Below, one piece after another: positions 21,951 through 30,014 of a DNA stretch of 56,065 bases. The DNA lies in assembly GCA_045537575.1 (NCBI GenBank), contig JAZSPU010000013.1:1-56065 (forward strand). Reading direction: 5' to 3'. Position 1 is the stretch's first letter. Each line of letters starts with the position of its first letter. This DNA comes from SIG607 sp045537575. Lineage in GTDB: Bacteria; Bacillota; Clostridia; Oscillospirales; Acutalibacteraceae. The notes beneath the pieces were generated by a model. It made no database searches, had not been told where the DNA came from, and saw only the letters and a program-made list of their open reading frames with translations. A program made the position numbers and the translations under genes.

Positions 21951-23164
21951 TATATATTCACCCTATCTTTGATTATAATTACGCCAAGCCCTTCAAGTCG
22001 CTCAAAAAAATCGGGCAAACTCTTTCTTACAGCCTGAGCGCCATCAATAACAGCACCTGTTTTAGTAGCAAGAACAGATGTAGCCATTACTATTCTATGG
22101 TCGTTATGACCGCAAATTTCTTCTGTAGGAGTTTTAATTTGTGAAGCATACACCTTCACAGAGTTTTCCTCTACATCCATTTTAACGCCGAATTTTGAAA
22201 GTTCTTCTTTCATAGCCAAAGCTCTGTCGCTTTCTTTTATTTTAAGACGCGCAGTATCGGTAAAATAACCGCCCTTCCCTACTGCCGATAAAACAAAAAG
22301 AATGGGCGCTAAATCGGGACAATCGGCAACAGATATATTTGCATTTTCTTTTTTCAGTTTATCGAAAAGTTCGTTATATACCCTGTCCCCCTGAAGACTT
22401 TCTTTATTCAGTCCATTTATCTTAACGTCACCGCCAAGAAAATTTAACGCATCAAAAAAGGCGGCGTTGGAATAATCGCCCTCAACCGTAACCTCTTTAT
22501 TTTGGTATTGCTGATTACCTTTAATTTTAATATGTCTGATATCGCTGTAATCAATCTGAATACCGAAATCCTTTAAACTTGCAAAGGTGAGTTTAAGATA
22601 AGAAAGACTTTGAATTTCGCCGATAATGTTTATCACACTATCTTCTTTTAATAAAGGAAGAGCAAATAAAAGCCCAGAAATAAATTGACTGCTTATACCT
22701 CCGTCAATATTAAAGGTACCGCCCCGAAGTTTACCCTTGACTCTTATATAATCTTTCTTCTGTTCAAATTCTATTCCATTTTCGCGGCACAAATCACTAT
22801 ACACTGTCATAGGACGTTGCATAAGCCTGCCGCTTCCCCTTAGAATAAATACGTTACCGCTTATAAGACAAAGGGGCAAAATAAATCTTAAAGTACTTCC
22901 GCTTTCTCGGCAATCAAGAACTTTTTCATCGGTATTTTCGGGAGTCAAGCCGCCAATAAATACAGTAGAACCGTTTATATCTACCCTTGCTCCCAAAGCT
23001 TTTAAGCAATCAAGAGTCGCTAGTATATCTTCGGAATATTCCACATTATAAACTTTACTGCTTTGACTTAGAGCCGCGCACAAAAGATTTCTGTGCGCCA
23101 TACTTTTTGATGGCGGAGCAATCATTTCGCCCTTTGCTACACCTTTTTCTATAGTAACCTTCAT
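21950..23164 (-). CDS. aroA: 3-phosphoshikimate 1-carboxyvinyltransferase (EPSP synthase)
   Basis: 404 residues, slightly short of the usual 425. It shows the two inverted halves of the family and the motifs A-P-P-S-K-S-M-A-H-R, E-S-G-S-T-L-R-F (D-C-R-E-S-G-S), G-R-L-M-Q-R-P-M, the S-S-Q-F-I-S-G substrate loop and I-K-E-S-D-R near the end. It transfers enolpyruvate from PEP to shikimate 3-phosphate. The G-S-G-R-L-M-Q-R-P-M loop has Leu-Met where class I enzymes have other residues; herbicide sensitivity cannot be told by eye. It overlaps aroQ by four bases and shares one base with the DAHP synthase gene. Confidence 0.96.
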   Translation of the reverse strand: MKVTIEKGVAKGEMIAPPSKSMAHRNLLCAALSQSSKVYNVEYSEDILATLDCLKALGARVDINGSTVFIGGLTPENTDEKVLDCRESGSTLRFILPLCLISGNVFILRGSGRLMQRPMTVYSDLCRENGIEFEQKKDYIRVKGKLRGGTFNIDGGISSQFISGLLFALPLLKEDSVINIIGEIQSLSYLKLTFASLKDFGIQIDYSDIRHIKIKGNQQYQNKEVTVEGDYSNAAFFDALNFLGGDVKINGLNKESLQGDRVYNELFDKLKKENANISVADCPDLAPILFVLSAVGKGGYFTDTARLKIKESDRALAMKEELSKFGVKMDVEENSVKVYASQIKTPTEEICGHNDHRIVMATSVLATKTGAVIDGAQAVRKSLPDFFERLEGLGVIIIKDRVNI

Positions 23165-23595
23165 TTCTTTAAATACTCCAAAAGTTCATCCATAGCCATA
23201 CAGTATCCTGCTATTCCCTGACCTATTATAGTTTTAATACAGTAATCCCGTATAAAACTGATTTGTCTGAAAGCTTCTCTTGTGGAAACGTCTGAAATAT
23301 GCACTTCTACTGCAGGAATCGAAACAGACTTTAAGGCATCAAGAATAGCGACACTCGTATGAGTATAAGCGGCAGGGTTTATAACTATACCGTCAACATT
23401 GCCAAGGGATTGCTGAATTTTATCAACTATATCACCCTCGTGATTGGATTGAAAACATTCTATATCCACGCCTATTTTATCTGCGTGTTCCTTAACTGTT
23501 TGGATAAGTGTCTGATAGGTTTCTTTTCCGTAAATATCGGGCTCTCGAATACCAAGCATATTTATATTCGGCCCATTTATTATAAGTAATTTCAT
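23161..23595 (-). CDS. aroQ: 3-dehydroquinate dehydratase, type II
   Basis: 144 residues, the standard size of the dodecameric type II enzyme. It shows N-G-P-N-I-N-M-L-G-I-R-E-P-D-I-Y-G with the catalytic Tyr on the lid, Q-S-N-H-E-G-D, I-N-P-A-A-Y-T-H-T-S and V-E-V-H-I-S-D. It dehydrates 3-dehydroquinate to 3-dehydroshikimate. It overlaps the aroE-aroK fusion gene by four bases (ATGA) and aroA by four, so translation is coupled on both sides. Confidence 0.97.
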   Translation of the reverse strand: MKLLIINGPNINMLGIREPDIYGKETYQTLIQTVKEHADKIGVDIECFQSNHEGDIVDKIQQSLGNVDGIVINPAAYTHTSVAILDALKSVSIPAVEVHISDVSTREAFRQISFIRDYCIKTIIGQGIAGYCMAMDELLEYLKK

Positions 23596-24830
23596 AAATA
23601 CAAGTCCTTTATTGTTTGCTCTGCAGTTTTCTCATGACATTCAATGTCCTTTAAAATAAAATCTGCACAAGCGTTATATTTGGGATAACGTTCATTATAA
23701 CGCTTTAAAAGTTCTTCCTTACTGCTTGAAAGAGGTCTGTCTGAACCTATTTCGAGACTTTCAAGAGGACGGTCAATAAACCAAATAAGTCCGTTTTTCT
23801 TTAGGTTTTCTATATTTTCATCCTTTAAAATCGCTCCGCCGCCCGTAGCTATAACAACTCCCGAAAGCTTTGAAACCTCACCTATAGCTTCACTCTCTAT
23901 AATACGAAACGCCCCTTCCCCATGTTCATTTATTATTTGGGCAGGGCTCATTCCCGTTTTTTGAGAAATCAAAAAGTCGGTATCAAAAAAATCTCTGGAA
24001 AGACGTTGGGCAACAATTTTTCCAACAGTTGTTTTGCCGCTTGACGGCATACCTACAAAAACAACATTTTGCTTTGAAGCAAGAACTTCTTTATAAACTC
24101 CATCCAAAACAGCATCTTCAAATTTTGTATCAAGAAAATATGATGATGCAACTTTTGCCTGAGCCACCAGCATATAAAGTCCGCCAACAGCCTTTATACC
24201 TAGTTTTTCGGCTTCTAAAACAAGCTTTGTTTTAAGAGGATTATATATTACGTCAACAACCGCCGTAAGATATTTAAAATCACTCAAATTAATAGGAGCT
24301 TTATCTATATTGGGGTACATACCTACAGGCGTTGTATTGATTATAATATCGGCATCAAAATGTATTTTTTGTGCCTCGTCATAAGTAACTGTGTTTTTAG
24401 TTTTATTTCGGGAAACAAAATAAATTTCATCGCCGCCCATATCTTTTGACACAGCATAGGCTGTTTTTGCTGTACCGCCGCTTCCTAAAATAAGTACCTT
24501 TTTATCTTTAAATGAAATGCCATTTTTTAGACACAACTGCTTCATACCGAAAAAATCAGTATTGTAGCCGTAAAGCTTTCCGTTTTTATTAACCACAGTA
24601 TTTACTGAACCTATAGCAGATGCTTTATCGTCAATTTCATCAAGATAAGGCATAACCGCTTCTTTATACGGAATAGTTACGTTTATGGCTTTAAACTCTT
24701 TTTTTAGTATAAATTCTTCCAGTTCGCTTCGCTTTAGTTCTTTAAGTTCATAAGTATAATCGGCTAATTTATTGTGAATTTCCTTTGAAAAACTGTGGGA
24801 TAGCTTTTCTGCAATTAATCCGTATTCCAT
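23592..24830 (-). CDS. Fused shikimate dehydrogenase - shikimate kinase
   Basis: One 412-residue frame carries two enzymes. Residues 1 to about 250 are shikimate dehydrogenase: S-H-S-F-S substrate motif, Lys56 in V-T-I-P-Y-K, Asp92 in Y-N-T-D, NADP loop L-G-S-G-G-T-A. Residues about 255-412 are shikimate kinase: Walker A G-M-P-S-S-G-K-T (260-267), the D-T-D motif, E-G-A-F-R, G-G-G-A and the lid arginine in S-D-R-P-L. The two perform consecutive reversible and ATP-consuming steps (dehydroshikimate to shikimate to shikimate 3-phosphate), so the fusion may channel shikimate. No separate aroE or aroK is in the operon. The junction is short and in frame, with no sign of a frameshift. Confidence 0.95.
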   Translation of the reverse strand: MEYGLIAEKLSHSFSKEIHNKLADYTYELKELKRSELEEFILKKEFKAINVTIPYKEAVMPYLDEIDDKASAIGSVNTVVNKNGKLYGYNTDFFGMKQLCLKNGISFKDKKVLILGSGGTAKTAYAVSKDMGGDEIYFVSRNKTKNTVTYDEAQKIHFDADIIINTTPVGMYPNIDKAPINLSDFKYLTAVVDVIYNPLKTKLVLEAEKLGIKAVGGLYMLVAQAKVASSYFLDTKFEDAVLDGVYKEVLASKQNVVFVGMPSSGKTTVGKIVAQRLSRDFFDTDFLISQKTGMSPAQIINEHGEGAFRIIESEAIGEVSKLSGVVIATGGGAILKDENIENLKKNGLIWFIDRPLESLEIGSDRPLSSSKEELLKRYNERYPKYNACADFILKDIECHEKTAEQTIKDLYL

Positions 24831-24833
24831 AAT

Positions 24834-25925
24834 TTAACCCTTAAGCCAATCGGTACCGTATTTTCCCACAAGAAAATCAGCAAGAGTAATGGCAGTTATG
24901 CTATCGACAACCACCCTTGCTCTATGAACAATACAAGGGTCGTGTCTGCCTTTAATAGAAAGCGTAACGTTTTCGTTTCTTTTAAAATCAACCGTCTGCT
25001 GCGGTTTTGCAATGGAAGGCGTAGGCTTAATAACAGTACTGAAATTTATAGGCATACCGTTTGAAATACCGCCGTTAATACCGCCGTTATTGTTCGTCAG
25101 GGTTTTAATTTCTCCATTTTCCATCGCGAAGCAATCATTAGCCTCGCTTCCCTTCATATCAGCAAAGGCAAATCCCATACCAAATTCTATTCCCTTAACC
25201 GCAGGGATACTAAAAAGACCTTTTGAAAGCACTCCCTCAATAGTATCAAACCAAGGCTCACCAACACCTGCAGGCATACCAACAACCATAGTTTCGAGAA
25301 TGCCACCAACACTATCGCCCTCTTCCCTTGCTTTTAGTATGTTTTCCTGCATTTTTTCGCCCTTTTCATCACTTAAAACGGCAAAAGTCTTTGTGTTAAG
25401 CAAGGCAATATCTTCATATAAATCAACGAAATTTGTATCGGCAACCCCTGCGCACTCTTTGATATGAGTGCCTATTAAAACCCCTTTAGCTTTAAGGGCG
25501 TCTATAATAATTGCGCCTGCAGCAACAATAGCGGCAGTTATCCTTCCGCTGAAATGTCCGCCGCCTCTAAAGTCTTCGAAACCTGCGTATTTCATAAAAG
25601 CGGCAAAGTCGGCGTGTGACGGTCTTGCTTTACCTTCAATGTCACAGTAATCCTTACTAACTGTATTTTGATTTTCAATAACAATACAAATAGGAGTGCC
25701 TGTAGTATAGCCGTTAAATACACCGCTTAATATTTTAAAGCTATCATCTTCGCTTCTGGCAGTAGAGATATTGCCCGAAGGACGTCTTAACGAGAGCTGA
25801 CTTTTAATAAACTCTTCATTAATTTTAATTCCCGAAGCAATTCCGTCTATAACTGCGCCTATTGCAGCTGAATGACTTTCTCCAAAAAGAGTTAATGTCA
25901 AATTATGACCGTAAACGTTTTTCAT
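24834..25925 (-). CDS. aroC: Chorismate synthase
   Basis: 363 residues. Motifs of the FMN-dependent enzyme are visible: T-L-F-G-E-S-H-S near the N-terminus, R-P-S-H-A-D-F-A, R-G-G-G-H-F-S-G-R-I-T, and the late G-R-H-D-P-C-I-V-H-R-A-R-V-V. It removes phosphate from EPSP to give chorismate. It is three bases from the aroE-aroK fusion and abuts aroB, consistent with tight operon packing. Confidence 0.97.
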   Translation of the reverse strand: MKNVYGHNLTLTLFGESHSAAIGAVIDGIASGIKINEEFIKSQLSLRRPSGNISTARSEDDSFKILSGVFNGYTTGTPICIVIENQNTVSKDYCDIEGKARPSHADFAAFMKYAGFEDFRGGGHFSGRITAAIVAAGAIIIDALKAKGVLIGTHIKECAGVADTNFVDLYEDIALLNTKTFAVLSDEKGEKMQENILKAREEGDSVGGILETMVVGMPAGVGEPWFDTIEGVLSKGLFSIPAVKGIEFGMGFAFADMKGSEANDCFAMENGEIKTLTNNNGGINGGISNGMPINFSTVIKPTPSIAKPQQTVDFKRNENVTLSIKGRHDPCIVHRARVVVDSITAITLADFLVGKYGTDWLKG

Positions 25926-26933
25926 TTATAAAACTTCTTTCATTCTTAATGCCAATTCTTCAAAGGGAAGTTTTTCCATTTTAAATTGACCTATTTTTTC
26001 AACTGTAACAACAGTAATACTGTTTCCCGACATTTTTTTATCGTGGCTCATTGCGTTTATTACGTTATCCACATCAAAAGAAATTTTTGTGGGCAAATTT
26101 AGTTTATCAAGAACAGGAAGTATTCGCTTTCTTACTTCTTGACTGCACATTGGAAGCATTCCCACAGCCACACACTCCCCGTGATACCACTGACTTAAAG
26201 CCGTATCACTTTCAATTGCATGGGCTACAGTATGACCGAAATTAAGAATTTTTCTTAGTCCCGCTTCCTTTTCATCCTCTTCAACTATCTTTTTCTTAAT
26301 AAGAAGCGATGCTTCAATAATTTTTTCAATATTTTCTTTTATGTCTTTTGTTTCTATAAGTTCAAATAATTTTTCGTCGCTTGTCAGCGCCATTTTAAGT
26401 GATTCAGCAAGTCCGTTACTAAACTGTCTTTGGCTCAGAGTAGATAAAACCTCTGTATCTATTAAAACCTTTTTAGGCTGATAAAAAGCTCCCACAATAT
26501 TTTTATATCCGCAAAAATCTATTGCTACCTTTCCGCCAATAGAGGAATCTACCTGTGAAAGCAAGGTTGTGGGAATATTATAAAAATCAACCCCACGCAT
26601 ATAGCTAGAAGCAACAAAACCGCTCAAATCTCCAATTACACCGCCGCCAACTGCAACAACACAGTCACTTCTTGTGAAACTGTTTTCAACCATTTTGGAA
26701 AGTAAGGCTTTATAGGAATCAAAGCATTTTGTTTTTTCGCCCTGAGGCAGAGTTACCAAAAAGGCTTCTTTACATTGTTCTGCCACCGTCTTCGCATAAA
26801 CCGACGGAACACCGTCATCAGTAACAACAAGCACCTTTCTGTTAAGATTAAGATATTCTCCCGCTTTGCAAAGCGCTCCCTTTTTGAGAACTATATCATA
26901 ACTTTCATTTGACATATTTACGGGAATTATCAT
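25926..26933 (-). CDS. aroB: 3-dehydroquinate synthase
   Basis: 335 residues. NAD- and metal-binding features of AroB are present: P-Q-G-E-K-T-K, V-G-G-G-V-I-G-D-L-S-G-F-V-A-S-S-Y-M-R-G, P-T-T-L-L-S-Q-V-D-S-S-I-G-G-K, N-F-G-H-T-V-A-H-A-I-E and H-G-E-C-V-A-V-G-M. It converts DAHP to 3-dehydroquinate. It is slightly shorter than the E. coli enzyme, as is common in Firmicutes. It lies nine bases after pheA and abuts aroC. Confidence 0.97.
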   Translation of the reverse strand: MIIPVNMSNESYDIVLKKGALCKAGEYLNLNRKVLVVTDDGVPSVYAKTVAEQCKEAFLVTLPQGEKTKCFDSYKALLSKMVENSFTRSDCVVAVGGGVIGDLSGFVASSYMRGVDFYNIPTTLLSQVDSSIGGKVAIDFCGYKNIVGAFYQPKKVLIDTEVLSTLSQRQFSNGLAESLKMALTSDEKLFELIETKDIKENIEKIIEASLLIKKKIVEEDEKEAGLRKILNFGHTVAHAIESDTALSQWYHGECVAVGMLPMCSQEVRKRILPVLDKLNLPTKISFDVDNVINAMSHDKKMSGNSITVVTVEKIGQFKMEKLPFEELALRMKEVL

Positions 26934-26942
26934 ATTTACACC

Positions 26943-28031
26943 TCACAACGAAATCTCTTTTTCATAACTTCCCACTACTTTAACGTGATTGCACACGTTA
27001 AGCAACTCTTTAAGCATTTTTTCGCCTTTTGGAGTATTTATATTACCTTCACCTTCGGCATAGAAGTAATAATCCCATATAAGCTCCTTTGTAGGACGGC
27101 TTTTAAGGGCTCTTAAGTTAAATCCGTTATCACCTATAACCGACAAGGCTTTACCGAGATATCCGCTTTCGTTTTTTACAGTAAAAAGCATTATAAACTG
27201 TTTATCACTATTACTGCTGTTTTTAGCAGTTCGCGAAAATACAGCAAAACGCGTAGTATTATTGTTGCTGTCGTTAATAGCTCTTTCAACTACGTCAAGA
27301 CCATAAATTTCAGCGGCTTTTTCACTACCGATAGCCGCAATATCATTTCTGCCACTTTGTGATACGAACTTAGCGGCAACTGCTGTATTGGAGCTTTCGC
27401 TGACGCAATATCCCATACGTTTAATATAGTTTGCACACTGACCAAGCGCTTGCGGGTGGCTTATAACCTCTTTAACATCTTGCGCTTTAACACCTTTTTT
27501 AGCAAGAAGATGCTGAGTTACGGCAATATCGTAAACTCCGTTTATATAAAGTGAGCCGAAAAAGGCAATATCCATTACCTGTCCCACGTCACCGTTGTAG
27601 CTATTTTCAAGAGGAAGAATAACGCAGTCACATTCTCCTTTAACAACAGCTTCATAAGCACCTTTAAAGCTGTCATATGCTACAGAAGTGCAGTTTTCAA
27701 ATATCTTTTCTGCGGCAACCTGTGCAAATGCGCCTTCCACTCCCGAAAAAGCAACCCTTAACCCGCTGTTTAACATATTTTGATAATTACGGGATATGGA
27801 CATATTGTTTCTTAAAAAGTTTATATAATAAGAACGCAACGCTTCGTCTTTTACATAGGCGGAGTTTTTAATTATTACCTCTTCTTCCCTTGCGCTATCC
27901 AGTATGGGAAGTCCTCGTTCTTTTTTATACTGAGCTATTTCTTCTACAGCTTCCATTCGCTGACAAAAAAGCTCTGCCATTTCTTTATCAATACTATTGA
28001 TTTTTTCTCTGGCGTTTTTTAGTTGGTCCAT
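26943..28031 (-). CDS. pheA: Bifunctional chorismate mutase / prephenate dehydratase
   Basis: 362 residues in three domains: AroQ-type chorismate mutase (about 1-85; R-E-K-I-N-S-I-D-K-E-M, with later Y-K-K-E-R-G-L-P-I), prephenate dehydratase (about 90-265; F-S-G-V-E-G-A-F-A-Q and the T-T-R-F motif), and a C-terminal ACT domain (about 275-355; E-S-G-Y-L-G-K-A-L, S-R-P-T). It takes chorismate to phenylpyruvate; the ACT domain normally gives feedback inhibition by phenylalanine. It overlaps the aminotransferase gene by one base. No prephenate dehydrogenase (tyrA) is in the operon. Confidence 0.96.
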   Translation of the reverse strand: MDQLKNAREKINSIDKEMAELFCQRMEAVEEIAQYKKERGLPILDSAREEEVIIKNSAYVKDEALRSYYINFLRNNMSISRNYQNMLNSGLRVAFSGVEGAFAQVAAEKIFENCTSVAYDSFKGAYEAVVKGECDCVILPLENSYNGDVGQVMDIAFFGSLYINGVYDIAVTQHLLAKKGVKAQDVKEVISHPQALGQCANYIKRMGYCVSESSNTAVAAKFVSQSGRNDIAAIGSEKAAEIYGLDVVERAINDSNNNTTRFAVFSRTAKNSSNSDKQFIMLFTVKNESGYLGKALSVIGDNGFNLRALKSRPTKELIWDYYFYAEGEGNINTPKGEKMLKELLNVCNHVKVVGSYEKEISL

Positions 28032-29215
28032 TATTTATACTCCTCGATTAAGGCCTTAAATGAAGGCAAGGAATTTTCGATTTGTTTTGTAGAAACACAG
28101 TAAGAAATTCTTACGTATCCGCCCATACCGAAGGAGTCACTTGGCACAAGCAAAAGTTCATATTTTTTTGCTTTCTCGGCAAAGACTGCAGCATCCTTTT
28201 CGGGCGACTTAACAAAAAGATAGAACGCGCCGTCGGGTTTTACTGCAGTATAACCATACTGAGTAAGAGCGTTATAAAGGATTTCTCTGTTTTTATTATA
28301 GATGCTCACATCGGCAGTTTTTCCAAGATTTTCGGCAACTACACGCTGAAGCATTGAAGGAGCGCAAACAAAACCGAGAGCGCGTCCTGCACCGCAAACT
28401 GCGGCAAAAACCAGATTTGCATCCTTACATCTGGGAGATACGTAAACATATCCTATTCTTTCCCCCGGTAAAGAGAGAGACTTACTGAAAGAATAGCAAA
28501 CTATGGTATTATCATAATATTTTTGCACATACGCCACGGTTACGTCACCGTAAACAAGCTCTCTGTAGGGTTCATCGGAAATAAGGAATATTTTTTTGGA
28601 ATATTCTCTCTGTTTTTCGCCAAGAAGATTTGCAAGAGCAATAATGGTTTCCTCGCTAAAAACAACACCGGTAGGATTATTGGGCGAATTTATAATAATC
28701 GCCTTGGTATTTTCGTTTATTGCATCTTTAAGTGCGTTAATGTCTATCTGAAAATCGGGTTCGCGGCAATTAACCACAACACACTTAAACCCTGCCTTTT
28801 CAGCAAATACTCTGTATTCAGGGAAAAATGGAGCAAGAAGGATAACCTCATCCCCTTCATTAGCAAGAGCGTTAAGAGTGATGGTAAGAGAAGCGGCGGC
28901 ACCGCAGGTCATATAAATATTAGCTGCAGTAGCCTCAACTCCCGATTTTTCCTGTAAGTACTTGGCAATTTTGGTTCTTACGTCCAAATCACCGGGTGCA
29001 GAAGTATAGCCGTGAAGAAGGACGCTATCCTCGTTTTCAATAAGATTTTTTATTGTATCATCAACACTTTTAGGGGCCGGAACACTAGGGTTGCCTATGC
29101 TGAAATCATATACGTTATCTTCACCAATTTCGGCTTTTCTTGCCTTTCCGTATTCAAAAAGCTGTCTTATGGCAGAACTTGCAGTTCCAAGACCTAACAT
29201 TTTTTCGTTTAACAT
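28031..29215 (-). CDS. Class I/II PLP-dependent aminotransferase, probably for aromatic or aspartate substrates
   Basis: 394 residues with the fold-type I signature: N-S-P-N-N-P-T-G, S-D-E-P-Y-R-E-L and the PLP lysine in S-Y-S-F-S-K-S-L-S-L-P-G-E-R-I-G-Y. A late R-I-S-Y-C motif supplies the carboxylate-binding Arg. It is closest in appearance to the aspartate/aromatic aminotransferase I-beta group. As first gene of the aromatic operon, just before pheA, it most likely converts phenylpyruvate (and perhaps hydroxyphenylpyruvate) to the amino acid; this is inferred from context. AGAGGA lies before ATG 29215. Confidence 0.9.
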   Translation of the reverse strand: MLNEKMLGLGTASSAIRQLFEYGKARKAEIGEDNVYDFSIGNPSVPAPKSVDDTIKNLIENEDSVLLHGYTSAPGDLDVRTKIAKYLQEKSGVEATAANIYMTCGAAASLTITLNALANEGDEVILLAPFFPEYRVFAEKAGFKCVVVNCREPDFQIDINALKDAINENTKAIIINSPNNPTGVVFSEETIIALANLLGEKQREYSKKIFLISDEPYRELVYGDVTVAYVQKYYDNTIVCYSFSKSLSLPGERIGYVYVSPRCKDANLVFAAVCGAGRALGFVCAPSMLQRVVAENLGKTADVSIYNKNREILYNALTQYGYTAVKPDGAFYLFVKSPEKDAAVFAEKAKKYELLLVPSDSFGMGGYVRISYCVSTKQIENSLPSFKALIEEYK

Positions 29216-29255
29216 AAAAATAATCCTCTACTTTACTACAATAATTTGTTTTTTG

Positions 29256-29284
29256 ATTATAACACTTTAGCACTTTAAAGTCAA
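29256..29284 (-). promoter_or_regulatory. Sigma-A promoter of the aromatic operon
   Basis: Minus strand -35 TTGACT (29284-29279), 17-base spacer, -10 TATAAT (29261-29256). The leader is only about 35 bases, too short for a T-box or a peptide attenuator. Control must therefore rest on a repressor or on enzyme feedback. Confidence 0.85.
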
Positions 29285-29304
29285 GAAGAATTGCGCAAAA
29301 AATT

Positions 29305-29337
29305 AATAAAAAAGACGGTCGAAAGAGCGTCTTTAAA
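29305..29337 (-). terminator. Intrinsic terminator of the radical-SAM/spoIVF unit
   Basis: Seven-base stem AAAGACG/CGTCTTT (29311-29317, 29328-29334); minus-strand tail TTTTTTATTAATTTTTT. It closes the unit that ends with the DUF2344 gene and shields the aromatic operon promoter. Confidence 0.8.
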
Positions 29338-29381
29338 AAGCTTATAAACAATTACTTTATCATTGAATATTATAAAAAAGT

Positions 29382-30014
29382 CTATAAAAACAATTTCTTT
29401 TCTTCATTATAAAGAGCATATCTTAGATACTCTACATAAAATTCTTTGCCGAATTTTTCATTAAATGCCGCAACAATAATCGATGGGTTTACATTGTCAT
29501 TGCCGGCAGGAAGAACGAGAGATACCTTTTCATCTGTTCTGATAACATCACTGATTTTGTCTTTTACATCCAAAACCTTTATTTCGCCTTTTTTAGTCTT
29601 TTTGCTGACAGTTACAGTATCAGACAAAATAAATTTTTCAAACGCTTCAGCAGTTTCTTTGCTTTCAAAGGTAAGTTCAAAGCCTGCAAAACCAATTTTT
29701 CCCGCTTTCATAACAGGTTCGCTTATTTTTATAATTTCGATATATTCGGGAACAACACCTTTTAGGATTTCTTCCGCTTCTTTTAAAGAAAAATCATCAT
29801 CAGTAAGGCGAAAATCCATTATTTCATAATCGCTTTCAAACCCCAAAGACAAAGGAGCCGCAAAGGTAATATATGGATGAGGATTAAAGCCTTCGGTGTA
29901 CCAAATCGGGATACCGCTTTTTCTTAAAACTCTTGTGAAGAATCTATTCATATCAAGGTGAGAAATGAACTTCATTCTCCCTTTTTTCTTATAAAAAAGT
30001 CTAACGTTTTTCAA
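29382..30014 (-). CDS. TIGR03936/DUF2344 family protein, partner of a radical-SAM enzyme
   Basis: About 210 residues starting at TTG 30014 (K-N-V-R-L-F-Y-K-K-K-G-R-M-K-F-I-S-H-L-D). The start lies inside the last codons of the upstream gene, behind GGGGAGG; the longer frame to 30089 is unlikely. The family pattern is clear: F-I-S-H-L-D-M-N-R, R-K-S-G-I-P-I-W-Y-T-E-G-F-N-P-H-P, then S-L-G-F-E-S-D-Y-E. It is almost always encoded right after, or fused to, the TIGR03960 radical-SAM protein, as here. Function is unknown; RNA-related roles have been guessed from its usual neighbours rng, rplU and rpmA. None of those follows here. Confidence 0.85.
   Translation of the reverse strand: MKNVRLFYKKKGRMKFISHLDMNRFFTRVLRKSGIPIWYTEGFNPHPYITFAAPLSLGFESDYEIMDFRLTDDDFSLKEAEEILKGVVPEYIEIIKISEPVMKAGKIGFAGFELTFESKETAEAFEKFILSDTVTVSKKTKKGEIKVLDVKDKISDVIRTDEKVSLVLPAGNDNVNPSIIVAAFNEKFGKEFYVEYLRYALYNEEKKLFL

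Noticed and set aside
25012..25650. Two plus-strand frames antisense to aroC
   Set aside because: Shadow frames of chorismate synthase; no start signals and no family pattern.
29216..29284. T-box or peptide attenuator before the aromatic operon
   Set aside because: With the promoter at 29256-29284 the leader is only about 35 bases, too short for either; no T-box core sequence is visible.
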